This document shows positions 40,826 to 50,562 of a stretch of DNA of 64,000 nucleotides, piece by piece (the stretch's first letter is position 1; each line of letters opens with the position of its first letter). This DNA comes from an uncultured Actinomycetes bacterium (GTDB lineage Bacteria > Actinomycetota > Acidimicrobiia > Acidimicrobiales > RAAP-2), in the NCBI GenBank assembly GCA_903871335.1, contig CAIQGE010000022.1:1-64000 (forward strand), in the 5' to 3' direction. Made by a program: the position numbers and the translations under genes. The notes under the pieces were generated by a model, which ran no database searches, was not told the DNA's origin, and saw nothing but the letters and a program-made list of their open reading frames with translations.

Positions 40826-42082
40826 TTAAGGTCGAGATCTAGTGACGAACTGCGACGCAGTTCGCCAGGACATACGAAAAAGTGCGCCTCCGAGAGCAGA
40901 GGTCTCGATAACGCAATCGCCATTGGTGGAAGCCAAGATCTCGGACGCGATGGCCAAACCGAGCCCGGTTCCTTCAAAATCACTGGGCGCGCGATGGAAC
41001 CGCTCAAACACCAGATCTCGCTCCTCGAGTGGAACTCCCGGTCCCGAATCTTCGATCGCCATCTCTGCGCGATTCGCCACGTTGCGGAGGGTCATTCTCA
41101 CGTGACCGCCAACACCCGCAAACTTGCAGGCGTTGTCGACCACTACGCCCAAGAGTCGGTCAATACCCTCACGCGTAGCAATGATGACCCCGTCAACCTC
41201 GAGGCCCGCCACGTACTGAAACGTCACGCCCCGACTCGCTGCCATTGCCTCGAATCGATCGCGATTCTCCCGTGCGATGTCCGCGACATCCACTTCTTGA
41301 TTGGCCGACGTTTCGGCGTTCAAGTTGTCGGCTCGAGCGAGCCACAAGAGATCGTGGACAATGCGTGAAAGTCGATGACTCTCCGACGAAATTCTCGTCA
41401 GTGTTTGTTGGTACTCCGCCGCGGTGCGTTCCCGCCTCAGAGCAACGTCTACTTCAGCCTCGATCACGGCTAATGGAGTACGCAATTCGTGGGATGCGTC
41501 GGCCGTGAAGTCACGCAATCGCTGGCGAGCTCGGGCGACCGGAGCGAGCGCACGATTACCCACAATGAAAGCGGCCGCGAACATCAAGAGGGCCAGCACG
41601 AATCCCGCGATGATTTCGACAGAGATGAGAAGCGACACCAAGTGACGCTCAGCAACCACACTCTGACCCGCTATCACGGTGTAGGCACCCTGATGAGTAA
41701 CGTGCACGCGGTAGGTGGACGAACCAAAGGTCACTGTCGCAATACCCGGCACCCATTCACGAGGCGGCAGGATGGGCGCCTTCTCCGTCGTCGCAAGAAC
41801 CATTCCCTGTTTGATAATCCACAGGGCAATCGGTGGATCATCTTCGTCATCCGTCGATGGGGCGGATCCCCGCACCACAGCCGTCGGTACATCTCCGCTC
41901 GCGATGTCGTTCTGAGCCAAGGTCAGTCGCGCGTTCAGGCGCGCATCAATCTGGGTCAAGGAACGGTGAACGACAACGACGTCCACAACGATCACACTGA
42001 GGATGTACAGGGCAACGCCGATCACGGCGGCCGCCGTTGCCACCTTCACTACCTGCCGCCGTTCGGTCAATCGTGTCGTCAC
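40826..42082 (-). CDS. Sensor histidine kinase
   Basis: A 418-residue two-component kinase. Two membrane helices (about residues 16-38 and 150-174) enclose a ~110-residue sensor region. The HisKA domain has the phospho-acceptor His198 in DASHELRTPLAVIEAEVD. The ATPase domain shows the N box (VVVDNACKFAGVGG), G1 (AIEDSGPGVP), F (VFERFHRA) and G2 (GTGLGLAIASEIL). The gene overlaps the response-regulator gene by four bases. The signal is unknown; position suggests a link to the membrane redox genes on either side. Confidence 0.93.
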   Translation of the reverse strand: MTTRLTERRQVVKVATAAAVIGVALYILSVIVVDVVVVHRSLTQIDARLNARLTLAQNDIASGDVPTAVVRGSAPSTDDEDDPPIALWIIKQGMVLATTEKAPILPPREWVPGIATVTFGSSTYRVHVTHQGAYTVIAGQSVVAERHLVSLLISVEIIAGFVLALLMFAAAFIVGNRALAPVARARQRLRDFTADASHELRTPLAVIEAEVDVALRRERTAAEYQQTLTRISSESHRLSRIVHDLLWLARADNLNAETSANQEVDVADIARENRDRFEAMAASRGVTFQYVAGLEVDGVIIATREGIDRLLGVVVDNACKFAGVGGHVRMTLRNVANRAEMAIEDSGPGVPLEERDLVFERFHRAPSDFEGTGLGLAIASEILASTNGDCVIETSALGGALFRMSWRTASQFVTRSRP

Positions 42083-42747
42083 GGCGTGACCAGGCGGTAG
42101 CCCACTCCTCGAACGGTTTCAATTTTGCACGCACTCTTCGCCAATTTGGCGCGCAGGCGGGCCATGTGCACCTCCATGGTGTTGGAACTAAAGGCGTCCG
42201 CCTGCTCTTCCCACACGTGACTCGCGAACACGCTACGCGGGACCGTCGCGGGGCTGCGGCGAACCAACACCTCGAGAAGTTGGAATTCTGTAACGGTAAA
42301 TGTCACGGGCTCGCCGGCCACGGTGGCGTCATGGGTTTCAATATTCATGGTCACATCCGCGCAGTGCAAGACGTTCTGATGGGCTAATGCTGGTCGGCGT
42401 TGCAGAGCTCGTACGCGCGCGACCAGCTCGTCAAAGGAAAAGGGCTTCGTGACGTAGTCGTCGGCGCCCGCGTTGAGTCCAGCAACGCGATCTTCCGTCG
42501 CGTCCCGGGCGGTCAGCATCAGAAAAGGTGTGGTGTTGCCCTCGGTGCGCATGACCTCAATGAGTTCTAATCCGGAGATGTCCGGCATGCGCCAGTCAAT
42601 AATGGCGACCGCGTATTCATTGTGACGCAGCAGAGTCTGCGCCACCGCTCCGTCGCGTGCCACATCGACAACGAACCCTTCTTCGGTGAGACCTTCCTGC
42701 AAGATACGGCGAAGTCCCGGATCATCTTCGGCAACGAGCACCCTCAT
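42079..42747 (-). CDS. OmpR/PhoB-family response regulator
   Basis: A 222-residue regulator. The receiver domain has the acidic pocket (VAEDDPG), phospho-acceptor Asp51 (AIIDWRMPDISG), the switch Thr (LMLTARDATED) and Lys in VTKPFSFDELVAR. The C-terminal winged helix (VTFTVTEFQLLEVLVRRSPA, DAFSSNTMEVHMARLRAKLA) binds DNA. Its stop overlaps the kinase start (ATGA), making a standard two-gene operon. Targets are not evident; no direct repeats were noted upstream. Confidence 0.94.
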   Translation of the reverse strand: MRVLVAEDDPGLRRILQEGLTEEGFVVDVARDGAVAQTLLRHNEYAVAIIDWRMPDISGLELIEVMRTEGNTTPFLMLTARDATEDRVAGLNAGADDYVTKPFSFDELVARVRALQRRPALAHQNVLHCADVTMNIETHDATVAGEPVTFTVTEFQLLEVLVRRSPATVPRSVFASHVWEEQADAFSSNTMEVHMARLRAKLAKSACKIETVRGVGYRLVTP

Positions 42748-42832
42748 ACGTCACTCCTTCACGTCGAACAGCGGGACCTGGATCGTTGTCATCCGCGTCG
42801 CTGCTCTACCGCTGACTCTAGATCTGCTCGAA

Positions 42833-44560
42833 TTACAACGGGGCGGACGCGCGAAGGGATGGTAGGTCAAAGACGTCCATGGCCCGGCGTAACCGCGCGG
42901 TGTCGCCCTCCACCCGCACGGCGCCCGAACCAATGGCGTCAGTGAGGGATATTTCGCCGCCCATGATTCGCGCCCAGTCAGCGTGAGTGAGATGCATCGT
43001 GACATCGCTCTCTTCACCCGTCGTCACCGCGGCCACGCCGTGGCGGACGTGGAGACCTGCGACGGCGGACTCAAAATTCCATGCCACGTGCGTGTCGACG
43101 CCCTGCGAGCGTTCCGGATCGACCATGACACGCAACAGCTGCACGGTGAATTCCGGTGCCATGAACGCCAGCGCTAGGGGGTGCAATCGATGTCCGTACA
43201 GACTCGAGAGATCCAGGGCTCCCTCCAACCACAACGCCCGAGTGAGGCACCAACTACGGATGTTCGCCGCCGACGACCGCTGTGCGATGAGGCGCAGCGC
43301 GCTCGCTAAGCGGTGACGATCGCGCTCGGTGCTGCCGTCGTGTTCGACGAGCCACGAGCACAGCTCCACCGCCCAACGAAGATCATCCTTCTCGATGGCC
43401 TCGTCGGCTTGTTGCGCAACTATCTCGGCGCCACCAAAGCCCGCAATGATCCGATTGGCGCGTTCCGAGGTCCTCAGTGGGAAAAGCTCAGCGGGATCTC
43501 CATCAAACCAACCAAATAGTCCCGAACGAATCTGGCGCACGTGATGCTCCACGACACCGTAGAGCTCACGAGTTAAGTAGTCGTCGCGATAGAGATCGGG
43601 CAATGTAATCGAATGCGCTAGCTCATTGCTCGTGAGTCCTCGATTGGCACCGCGTACCGTTTGATCCCACAGGAACTGAATGGCGTCCCGATAGCGCGTG
43701 ACCCGACGACGAATCTCCTCGCCCCCGCTAAGAGGTGGTCCGTGAGTGCCGACAAGAAATTCTGGGGAGAGCGACAGAAGATGATCGATGCCGCGTAGGA
43801 GAATGCGCGGATCTCGGTACTCTTCACCACGAATGGCAAAGACGTTGAACAGCACCGGCCACACGAGATTGTTGACCGCGACACCGAAGGAGGGGAACCA
43901 GTAGGTCACCGAGTCGTCGGCGTCTGATGGAGCGGGCGTCACTTCGACATCCGTGCCGCCAAGGTGCAACGTCGTAGGTCCGTCGAAGGTATGCGTGGGC
44001 GCCAAGTAGCCGGGGGTAAACGGCGCGTGGTCGGGATCGCGATAGTGGTGACCGAGACCGACGTGAATGTTGGCGTCGGGGCCATCAGGCGGCAAGAACA
44101 ACGCGAACTGCTCAATAATTCCCCGGGCGTACGTCGGGCCCACCTCGGCCTGAGCACGAGAGCGATTCCCATCTATTCGCCCGTGACCGAAGATCGGTAT
44201 GTCATCACGTCCCGCTTCGGACAAGACGGCCCGCGTTCCGGCCACGTAATGAAAATGGGTGTAGAGAACAGCGACAATCGGTCGCTGCGTGTGTTCGCGC
44301 AACGCGGCGAGTGCCGCGTCCATTTCTTGGTTCGATTCACCCGTGTCGATGGCGATGATGCCGTCGGGAGCGTCGATGAAAGTTTGGTTGGAGAGGCCAT
44401 TACCTACGAAGCACCACACACCCTCACGCACGACGTACAACTCTTTTCGAAGGACCTCGAGGTGCGCCACGAGGTCACGATGACCAACGCGACCGTCGTG
44501 CGTGGTGACGGTCTCAGTCGCGTCGCCGGCAAAGCTGCGATTCCTAGAAATTTCACTCAT
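42833..44560 (-). CDS. Alkyl-sulfatase-like MBL-fold protein with altered metal motif
   Basis: A 575-residue protein laid out as an alkyl sulfatase: metallo-beta-lactamase domain (to about residue 290), alkyl-sulfatase dimerisation domain (NRGLTSNELAHSITLPDLYR, LYGVVEHHVRQIRSGLFGWF) and a C-terminal SCP2-like domain. At the metal site residues 101-108 read THFHYVAG, where the family motif is Thr-His-x-His-x-Asp-His-x-x-Gly; the Asp and third His are missing. It may be a sub-family with one metal, or be inactive on sulfate esters. A second, canonical paralogue lies at 58243-60165. Confidence 0.8.
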   Translation of the reverse strand: MSEISRNRSFAGDATETVTTHDGRVGHRDLVAHLEVLRKELYVVREGVWCFVGNGLSNQTFIDAPDGIIAIDTGESNQEMDAALAALREHTQRPIVAVLYTHFHYVAGTRAVLSEAGRDDIPIFGHGRIDGNRSRAQAEVGPTYARGIIEQFALFLPPDGPDANIHVGLGHHYRDPDHAPFTPGYLAPTHTFDGPTTLHLGGTDVEVTPAPSDADDSVTYWFPSFGVAVNNLVWPVLFNVFAIRGEEYRDPRILLRGIDHLLSLSPEFLVGTHGPPLSGGEEIRRRVTRYRDAIQFLWDQTVRGANRGLTSNELAHSITLPDLYRDDYLTRELYGVVEHHVRQIRSGLFGWFDGDPAELFPLRTSERANRIIAGFGGAEIVAQQADEAIEKDDLRWAVELCSWLVEHDGSTERDRHRLASALRLIAQRSSAANIRSWCLTRALWLEGALDLSSLYGHRLHPLALAFMAPEFTVQLLRVMVDPERSQGVDTHVAWNFESAVAGLHVRHGVAAVTTGEESDVTMHLTHADWARIMGGEISLTDAIGSGAVRVEGDTARLRRAMDVFDLPSLRASAPL

Positions 44561-44638
44561 GCGCTGAGCGTAACCCTCGACCGATATCTCGAGATTCGGA
44601 TCACGCCACCACGCCGCAGCGCGAGGATCTCGCCCTGT

Positions 44639-45910
44639 TCAGTCCTCGTCGTTATAACGAGCCCCAATACCCCGGGACTCACCGCTATTGGCCACCGCGG
44701 CAGCGAGATCGCTCAGAAACTCATCGCAATACGCCTGGTGAAGAGGAGAAATCATCATGTGGAGACCCGAGGGTTCTTTCACCCGATTGCAACACCACCC
44801 TCGATCATCCAAGCGATCACCAATGGCGAAGACGTCGTCAGTGTCCGAGGTGAAACTCAAAAGGGGCCCAATGGGATCACCCAAGATACGAAGGCCGGGC
44901 AAATTCTCAATGCCTTTTCGAAACCGAGAGGTCGTCGCTACCAAGTCATTCATAATGGCCTCGTATCCGTGGCGCCCGAGGTAATTCATGATGGCCCACG
45001 CGGCGGCGACGGGGCTCGCGGCCCGAGCACCGGCCATTGAGGGCGTTCGGTATCCGCCCGACGGCCAGAGGTCGTAGCGGAAGGTTTGGTGTTGCAACCA
45101 TGATTTCTCGCGATAGGTGATCACCGAGGCGCCCTTGGTGGCGTAGCCATACTTGTGCACGTCCGCCGAGATCTGTGTCACCCCCGGAAGCCGAAAATCA
45201 AACAGCGGTACCGGCAGCCCGAGTCCCTCCATGAACGGGAGGACGAATCCACCAATGCAAGCATCACTGTGAAAGGCCGTGCCGTTTTCGAGAGCAATCT
45301 CCGACAGCGCCGCGATGGGGTCCATGACACCGTGGGGATTGCCGTACGCCGACCCCACGACGAGAACGGTGTTGTGGTCTACCGCTTGCGCCACCGCGGA
45401 CTCGTCGGCGGTGAAGTCGTCACGAAGCGCCGTGGGCCTCACTTCGAGACCGGTGACAAAGGCGGCCTTGGCGAAGGCGGGATGCGCCGACTCCGGAAAC
45501 ACAATGTTGCCCTGCGTCACCCCTCGCTCGCGCGCTCGTTCACGACTCACCAGTACGGACAACAGGATTGACTCTGTTCCTCCCGACGAAAATCCCGCGC
45601 CCGCTCCCTCGGGTGCGTGCAAGAGATCGGCAACCATGTCCGTCACGTCTCGTTCCATCGTGGCGAGACTCGGAAAGCGCAAGGGATTCAGGGCGTTCTC
45701 GAATAAGTAGGCGACGTTGGCTTCGGTGAGAACACCGTCGACATCGGCCCTGCCGGTGGGGTACACCAAACTGAAGGTTCGACCACGGCCCCACTCAGCG
45801 TCCCCCTGTTTGCGCTGGTACATCTCGGCCACGACATCCACCGAGCGCCGACCGTCGAGGGGCATAGTGGCCCGCGGTCGCGGGGACGTCGAACGTGCAT
45901 CATTGGTCAC
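44639..45910 (-). CDS. PLP-dependent decarboxylase/lyase (sphingosine-phosphate-lyase-like)
   Basis: A 423-residue group II PLP enzyme. The cofactor Lys253 is in ISADVHKYGYATKGASVI, the Asp that contacts the pyridine N is in AFHSDACIGGFVLP, and the phosphate loop is FSSGGTESILLSVL. PTGRADVDGVLTEANVAYLF and LNPLRFPSLATMERDVTDMV resemble bacterial sphingosine-1-phosphate-lyase-like and aspartate-decarboxylase-like proteins. The substrate is uncertain: a long-chain-base phosphate or an amino acid. It is on the same strand as the MBL protein with a 78-base gap. A Met at codon 16 is an alternative start. Confidence 0.82.
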   Translation of the reverse strand: MTNDARSTSPRPRATMPLDGRRSVDVVAEMYQRKQGDAEWGRGRTFSLVYPTGRADVDGVLTEANVAYLFENALNPLRFPSLATMERDVTDMVADLLHAPEGAGAGFSSGGTESILLSVLVSRERARERGVTQGNIVFPESAHPAFAKAAFVTGLEVRPTALRDDFTADESAVAQAVDHNTVLVVGSAYGNPHGVMDPIAALSEIALENGTAFHSDACIGGFVLPFMEGLGLPVPLFDFRLPGVTQISADVHKYGYATKGASVITYREKSWLQHQTFRYDLWPSGGYRTPSMAGARAASPVAAAWAIMNYLGRHGYEAIMNDLVATTSRFRKGIENLPGLRILGDPIGPLLSFTSDTDDVFAIGDRLDDRGWCCNRVKEPSGLHMMISPLHQAYCDEFLSDLAAAVANSGESRGIGARYNDED

Positions 45911-45994
45911 GGGAACTCCTTACGTGCTCGTTCTGTACTGTAAGCAAAAGTCACGCTTCGAACATCTCGTTATCCGCCGTTCTAGTCTGACCCC

Positions 45995-46876
45995 ATGAAA
46001 CTGAGCGTGGTCATTCTTCCCACGGACCGTTGGCGCAGCGCCCAGAGAACGTGGCGGCTGGCTGAGGAATGGGGGCTCCACGCGGCGTACACGTACGACC
46101 ACCTTTCCTGGCGGTCGTTTCGAGAAAAGTCGTGGTTCGCGATGATTCCCACACTCACCGCGGCGGCGGCCATCACGGAAACGATACGACTCGGACCGTT
46201 GGTTACGACCCCGAACTTTCGTCACCCCGTCGTCATCGCCAAGGATCTTCTCGCTCTCGATGACATCAGCAATGGCAGATTGACCATCGGCGTAGGCGCC
46301 GGGGGCCACGGCTTTGATGCCAGTGCCCTCGGAACACCGCCGCTTCGTCCAGCACAACAGCACGACAGATTTGTGGAGTTCGTGACGACCCTTGATCACC
46401 TCCTCGCGAACGACATCGGCAATTTTGAAGGTGCGTGGTACCAGGCGCGCGACACGCGTCAACTTCCCGGCCCCGTGCAAACGCCGCGGCCTCCGCTCAT
46501 CATCAGTGCCCTCGGACCTCGCGCGCTCACGTTCGCCGCGCGGAACGGTGATGGTTGGATCAGCATCGGGGAGCCGAGTAGCGGTACGAGATCCACGTGG
46601 GAAGCAATTCGCGATCAATCGTCCGTGATCTCACAGGTACGTGATTCGGTGGACGGTAAGAAGAATTTTGAACGACTGCTTCTCGACATGCAAACGGACG
46701 AGCATCCTCTCGCCTCTCTCGATGCTTTCTACGACTGGGCCGCTCGATATCACGCTCTCGGCATCACGGAACTGGTGGTGCATTGGCCGGTGGCAGACTC
46801 ACCCTTCGAGAACGATTTCTCCACTTTTGAAGAGATCGTCACGATCGGGCGGGCAACCATTGCGGAATGGACCTAG
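45995..46876 (+). CDS. LLM-class flavin-dependent oxidoreductase (probably F420)
   Basis: A 293-residue TIM-barrel oxidoreductase of the luciferase-like group: MKLSVVILPTDRWRSAQRTW, EEWGLHAAYTYDHLSWR, TIRLGPLVTTPNFRHPVVIA, DISNGRLTIGVGAGG and PPLIISALGPRALTFAARNG. The Ala-Tyr-Thr-Tyr-Asp-His block and the non-prolyl cis-peptide region fit F420-using actinobacterial members better than FMN ones. The substrate is unknown. It is divergent from the PLP-enzyme gene. Confidence 0.85.
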   Translation: MKLSVVILPTDRWRSAQRTWRLAEEWGLHAAYTYDHLSWRSFREKSWFAMIPTLTAAAAITETIRLGPLVTTPNFRHPVVIAKDLLALDDISNGRLTIGVGAGGHGFDASALGTPPLRPAQQHDRFVEFVTTLDHLLANDIGNFEGAWYQARDTRQLPGPVQTPRPPLIISALGPRALTFAARNGDGWISIGEPSSGTRSTWEAIRDQSSVISQVRDSVDGKKNFERLLLDMQTDEHPLASLDAFYDWAARYHALGITELVVHWPVADSPFENDFSTFEEIVTIGRATIAEWT

Positions 46877-46889
46877 GGCGCGGTCGACA

Positions 46890-46903
46890 CACCACTCGTG
46901 GTG
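46890..46903. terminator. Weak bidirectional hairpin
   Basis: CACCA, loop CTCG, TGGTG lies between two convergent genes. The stem is short and lacks a T-tract, so this is only a possible terminator. Confidence 0.3.
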
Positions 46904-46934
46904 GGTGCCACCAGTGAATCCTCGACCACCGGCC

Positions 46935-47921
46935 TTACTGGACGCTCGGCAGAGGCTGGAATCTGACCGGCTCCAACAGCACGCGCACCTCGGAGGGAGC
47001 CACGCCGTTCTGCGTCAAGAGCTTGCTGAGATCCAGCAATCTCGGCTCTGGTGCCGGTCCGCTCGCCGTCACGAGTACTTGATCATGCCGGTCCGCCACC
47101 GACACAACGGTCCATCCGGAATCGTGCGCCCACGTCGTCGCCACTGTTTCGACGACCTGCTCACGCTGTAGAGCTCGATCGACTCTCTTGGAATTGAAGG
47201 CCAGCGGAATGACGATCACCACGAGAAGTATCGCGATGAGCGACACCGCACCGCTCCGGCGAAATGGGGTTGCCGTCTGGCCGACCGCGAGACGATGCAC
47301 ACCGTAGAACCACATCACAGTCACCCCGCTCGCCAAGATGGCACACACGTTGGTGAGAAAGAGAACGAGAGCGCCGAGCGACTGATGTGTTGCGCCGGAT
47401 TCCCAAGTGAGGCCGACGACCGCGAGCGGTGGCACCAATGAAATTGATATGGCCACGCCGGGCAAGGTGTCAGAAATATCGGACCGATTGAGCGCGACGG
47501 CACCGACGGCGCCCGTCGCGAGAGCAGCGACTAAGTCAATGAGCCGCGGCGACACACGAGCCGCGACTTGTGAGTTGGTGGCAGCCACCACGTCGTAGCC
47601 AATACTGAGACCCATGACGTAGCCAATAGCCACGACGCTGATCGCCCCTCCGAGTACGAGGGCCATCGCGCGTCGAAGATTGGCGGCGTCGGCCGCGACA
47701 ATGGCGAAGACCATTCCCAATATGGGAGTCATCAGAGGAGCGACGATCATGGCTCCAATCACGGTTGCCGTGGAATCCCCTATAACACCCGCGGACGCAA
47801 TGACTCCGGCCAACAGCAGCAACAGCCAGAACCGCGAGAGTTTCCGACGCCGATCAGTTCCTTCGAAATACAACTGGTCGCGCATCCGGTCGAGGTCGGG
47901 CTCGCTCACTCGAAGTTTCAT
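46935..47921 (-). CDS. DUF389/TIGR00341-family membrane protein
   Basis: A 328-residue membrane protein with about seven helices. The family motif is SAGVIGDSTATVIGAMIVAP followed by LMTPILGMVFAIVAADAANL. LPGVAISISLVPPLAVVGLT is the second conserved membrane stretch. The C-terminal ~90 residues form a soluble domain (VVETVATTWAHDSGWTVVSV). Function is not established. It starts with a hydrophilic segment (RVSEPDLDRMRDQLYFEGTD). Confidence 0.88.
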   Translation of the reverse strand: MKLRVSEPDLDRMRDQLYFEGTDRRRKLSRFWLLLLLAGVIASAGVIGDSTATVIGAMIVAPLMTPILGMVFAIVAADAANLRRAMALVLGGAISVVAIGYVMGLSIGYDVVAATNSQVAARVSPRLIDLVAALATGAVGAVALNRSDISDTLPGVAISISLVPPLAVVGLTWESGATHQSLGALVLFLTNVCAILASGVTVMWFYGVHRLAVGQTATPFRRSGAVSLIAILLVVIVIPLAFNSKRVDRALQREQVVETVATTWAHDSGWTVVSVADRHDQVLVTASGPAPEPRLLDLSKLLTQNGVAPSEVRVLLEPVRFQPLPSVQ

Positions 47922-47990
47922 TCCTAGCCCTCCTGCACCTTCGTCGTAGGACCACGGTAACGAGACATGGATGACACTCGCGGGACCTCG

Positions 47991-49691
47991 CTATTTCGAT
48001 GCCAATTGTTGTGCGCGAAGCTCCGCAAAACGATTAATGGTCATCTTCTCGTCGGCCGGAAGATCATGAGCGTATGCGCGCAATTCCTTCTCGAGTGGCA
48101 CGACCGCTGACGGCGTCGTGGCCCAGAATTGGAACGAGCGTCGATACGCGGTGGTCACTTGTCGACGGAGGCGCCATTGACCTACGTAAATCCAGTGCAG
48201 CGGTGTTTGTCGGCCCGTGGTGACCCCGTACATCACGACAACCGGAAAGCCGCGAGTGTGGGCTAAATGCGCGTAGAAGGAACGGGGAGGATGCCCATTC
48301 GTCGCTCGAAGCTCTTGCAGCACGCGGTAGTCGCCCAGACCTAAGAGATCGGTAAATGAGCCGTGGTGCAGCCAACTGATCCAGCCCAATTCGCCCGACG
48401 CCACCGGAACACCGGCGTAAAACTTTTCGAGAAAGACGCCGGCCAAGTACTTCTGGTCGTACACGTCCGCCGACGCGTGGGGAATCTTCCTCGTTAACTC
48501 GACGCGCTGCCAGGAGATCATCACCGTCGCGGTCAGCGCCGCGACCGCGAATAAGTGCCACTGGACACTTCGTTCCTGCACGTCGCGTCGTAGCGAACTA
48601 CCGGCAATGAGAAAAACGAGGAGCGATAGCGCCACGAGATATTCCTGATACCGATCAAATTGGCCCACGGACGCAAGGAGAACTTGCAGCACGATCGCGA
48701 TGATCACCGCGATAGCCAAGATCACGTACGCACGACCCGTCCGTATCGTGAACCCCACCAAGATGATCAATCCAACAAGACAGGCCAGCAACAGCCGATC
48801 CTTCGTGAAGGATAGGTACACGTAGCGCGCCGTATACCGATTGGTGGCACCGAGGGAATTGGATCGCGACAGTAACGAGTTCGGAAGCCAACTGCCGCCG
48901 AGAAAGCGGTTAACAATGGCCAACAGACCAAAGGGCAGCGCCGTGGATAACACAATGCCCCACGATGAGATAGTCCCGCGTGCCGGAGCTCGCTCCGATG
49001 ATGATGCGAGTCGCCGAGTTATCCAAAGTCCGATGAAAATGCCGATCGCCACAAAGATGGTTTCGAGGCGAATGCATTCCGCCACGGCGAAGAGTGCGTA
49101 GATGAGACGAGGAGAGTCCACGGTGGCTCCCCCGCCCAGTCGTCGAAGGAGTAGTGCCACCGCGGCGACGATGACGGCGGCGTGCAGAACATGCTCCATT
49201 CCCAGTGTCGTCATGGCGGGAAGGAACAGAACAACGTTGACGAGCACCACCGTGAGAATGACGTCGAACGGTCGACGCCAGTGAGGACGCACGACTCGTT
49301 GGTTGGCACCGATGATGGCAATCAACGCCAACGACGCGAGGACATTCAGCACGAGTGGAATTCCGGTCGCGAACGAGGCGAAGGGACGGATGAATATCGC
49401 CAGTATCACCGTCCATAGGGGTGAGGACGACGCGGACTCGAAATGGCCAGGATTAATGCCCCACGTGAAGTGAGTGGCGAGATTTCTCGCCACCACCAGG
49501 TGAATCGCGGCGTCATCGAGGAGATAAATCATGTGGTGCCGTGACGAACGGTATATCTCCGCCACGTACCACGTCGTGATCGCAAGATACGACGCCGACC
49601 CCCACCAAAAGAACGCCCATGCGTTTCGACGGTCGCCGGACCGGTCGCCCAACTCGGACGCGCGGTTGGTCGGGGTTGTCACGTCCGACAT
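47991..49691 (-). CDS. GT-C membrane glycosyltransferase (ArnT/PMT-like)
   Basis: About 566 residues from the Met at 49691; an upstream Met at 49742 is possible. Roughly ten to twelve membrane helices are visible. The first outside loop carries the Asp-Asp pair of lipid-donor GT-C enzymes (MIYLLDDAAIHLVVARNLAT), then HFESASSSPLWTVILAIFIR. A large C-terminal soluble domain follows (from about QRVELTRKIPHASADVYDQK). Such enzymes move sugars from polyprenyl-phosphate to surface polymers or lipids. The acceptor is unknown. It does not form an obvious operon. Confidence 0.75.
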   Translation of the reverse strand: MSDVTTPTNRASELGDRSGDRRNAWAFFWWGSASYLAITTWYVAEIYRSSRHHMIYLLDDAAIHLVVARNLATHFTWGINPGHFESASSSPLWTVILAIFIRPFASFATGIPLVLNVLASLALIAIIGANQRVVRPHWRRPFDVILTVVLVNVVLFLPAMTTLGMEHVLHAAVIVAAVALLLRRLGGGATVDSPRLIYALFAVAECIRLETIFVAIGIFIGLWITRRLASSSERAPARGTISSWGIVLSTALPFGLLAIVNRFLGGSWLPNSLLSRSNSLGATNRYTARYVYLSFTKDRLLLACLVGLIILVGFTIRTGRAYVILAIAVIIAIVLQVLLASVGQFDRYQEYLVALSLLVFLIAGSSLRRDVQERSVQWHLFAVAALTATVMISWQRVELTRKIPHASADVYDQKYLAGVFLEKFYAGVPVASGELGWISWLHHGSFTDLLGLGDYRVLQELRATNGHPPRSFYAHLAHTRGFPVVVMYGVTTGRQTPLHWIYVGQWRLRRQVTTAYRRSFQFWATTPSAVVPLEKELRAYAHDLPADEKMTINRFAELRAQQLASK

Positions 49692-49808
49692 AGTACAGTG
49701 CGTTTTTCGGTCGTCCCAACGGGTGAGCAGCCCAAACATCATGACGACAGCGGTATTCGGCCATCGCGCGGGCGCACTCGTTTCACCAAGTTCCCCACAC
49801 TTCGGTCA

Positions 49809-50553
49809 ATGCCGCGACGCATCCTTGTCTCCCTCCCCGACTGCGACTTTGGCATCACCGATGTGGCGGTCCCCTGGCGGTTTTTGCGGCGGGCCGGCCA
49901 CCAAGTGGTGTTTTCGACCGAGAAGGGGGGACAGCGTCCGGAGGCTGATCCTCGACTCCTCACGGGCGTCGTCTTCGGACAACTCGGCGGCGCTGATGAA
50001 CCAAAACGTTGGTACGAGGATCTCCGCGACGACGCATCATTTTCGTCGCCCACGGCGTCGGGTGACCTTGACGTGAGTGATTTTGACGCGCTGCTCCTAC
50101 CCGGTGGTCACGCGCCGGGGATGAAGCAGTACCTCGGTTCGAAGGTACTGCAGCGCCACGTTGCGACTTTCTCGCACCTCCATCGTCCCGTCGGAGCCAT
50201 TTGTCACGGCGTCGTGGTTCTCGCGCGCGCACACGATCTCGACAGTGGACGAAGCGCGCTCGCAGACGTACGCACGACCGCTCCCACCAAGCGACTCAAA
50301 GGCCTACTGGGCCACGTCATGGCGCTTGGGTCGCTATCACCGCACCTATCCCGCCTACGTCGAGAATGAAGTTCGCTCGGTGCTGGCCTCTCCGCTGCAA
50401 TTCGATCGAGGCCCACTCACGCTGCGCCGTGACAATGACACAACCATTGGCAGGGGGTTCATCGATCGAGACGGCCATTATCTCTCGGCGCGCTGGCCGG
50501 GTGATGCCTATACGTTTGCGGCGGCGTTTACTTCCATGGTGAACGACCTCTAA
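49809..50553 (+). pseudogene. DJ-1/PfpI-family glutamine-amidotransferase-like gene with a frameshift
   Basis: The first frame from ATG 49809 gives RRILVSLPDCDFGITDVAVP, LLLPGGHAPGMKQYLGSKVL and the nucleophile elbow VGAICHGVVVLARA. At about 50300, inside TTAPTKRLK, the expected continuation (AYWATSWRLGRYHRTYPAYV, then ENEVRSVLASPLQFDRGP and AFTSMVNDL) lies one base out of frame and runs to the stop at 50553. Joined, they make a ~247-residue protein of normal length for this group. Either a real one-base mutation or a sequencing error; both halves are well conserved, which favours a recent event. Confidence 0.82.
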
Positions 50554-50562
50554 ACGAGAGGT

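Noticed and set aside
43964-45040. Plus-strand open frame of 358 codons
   Set aside because: Antisense of the MBL and PLP genes, with no domain signature.
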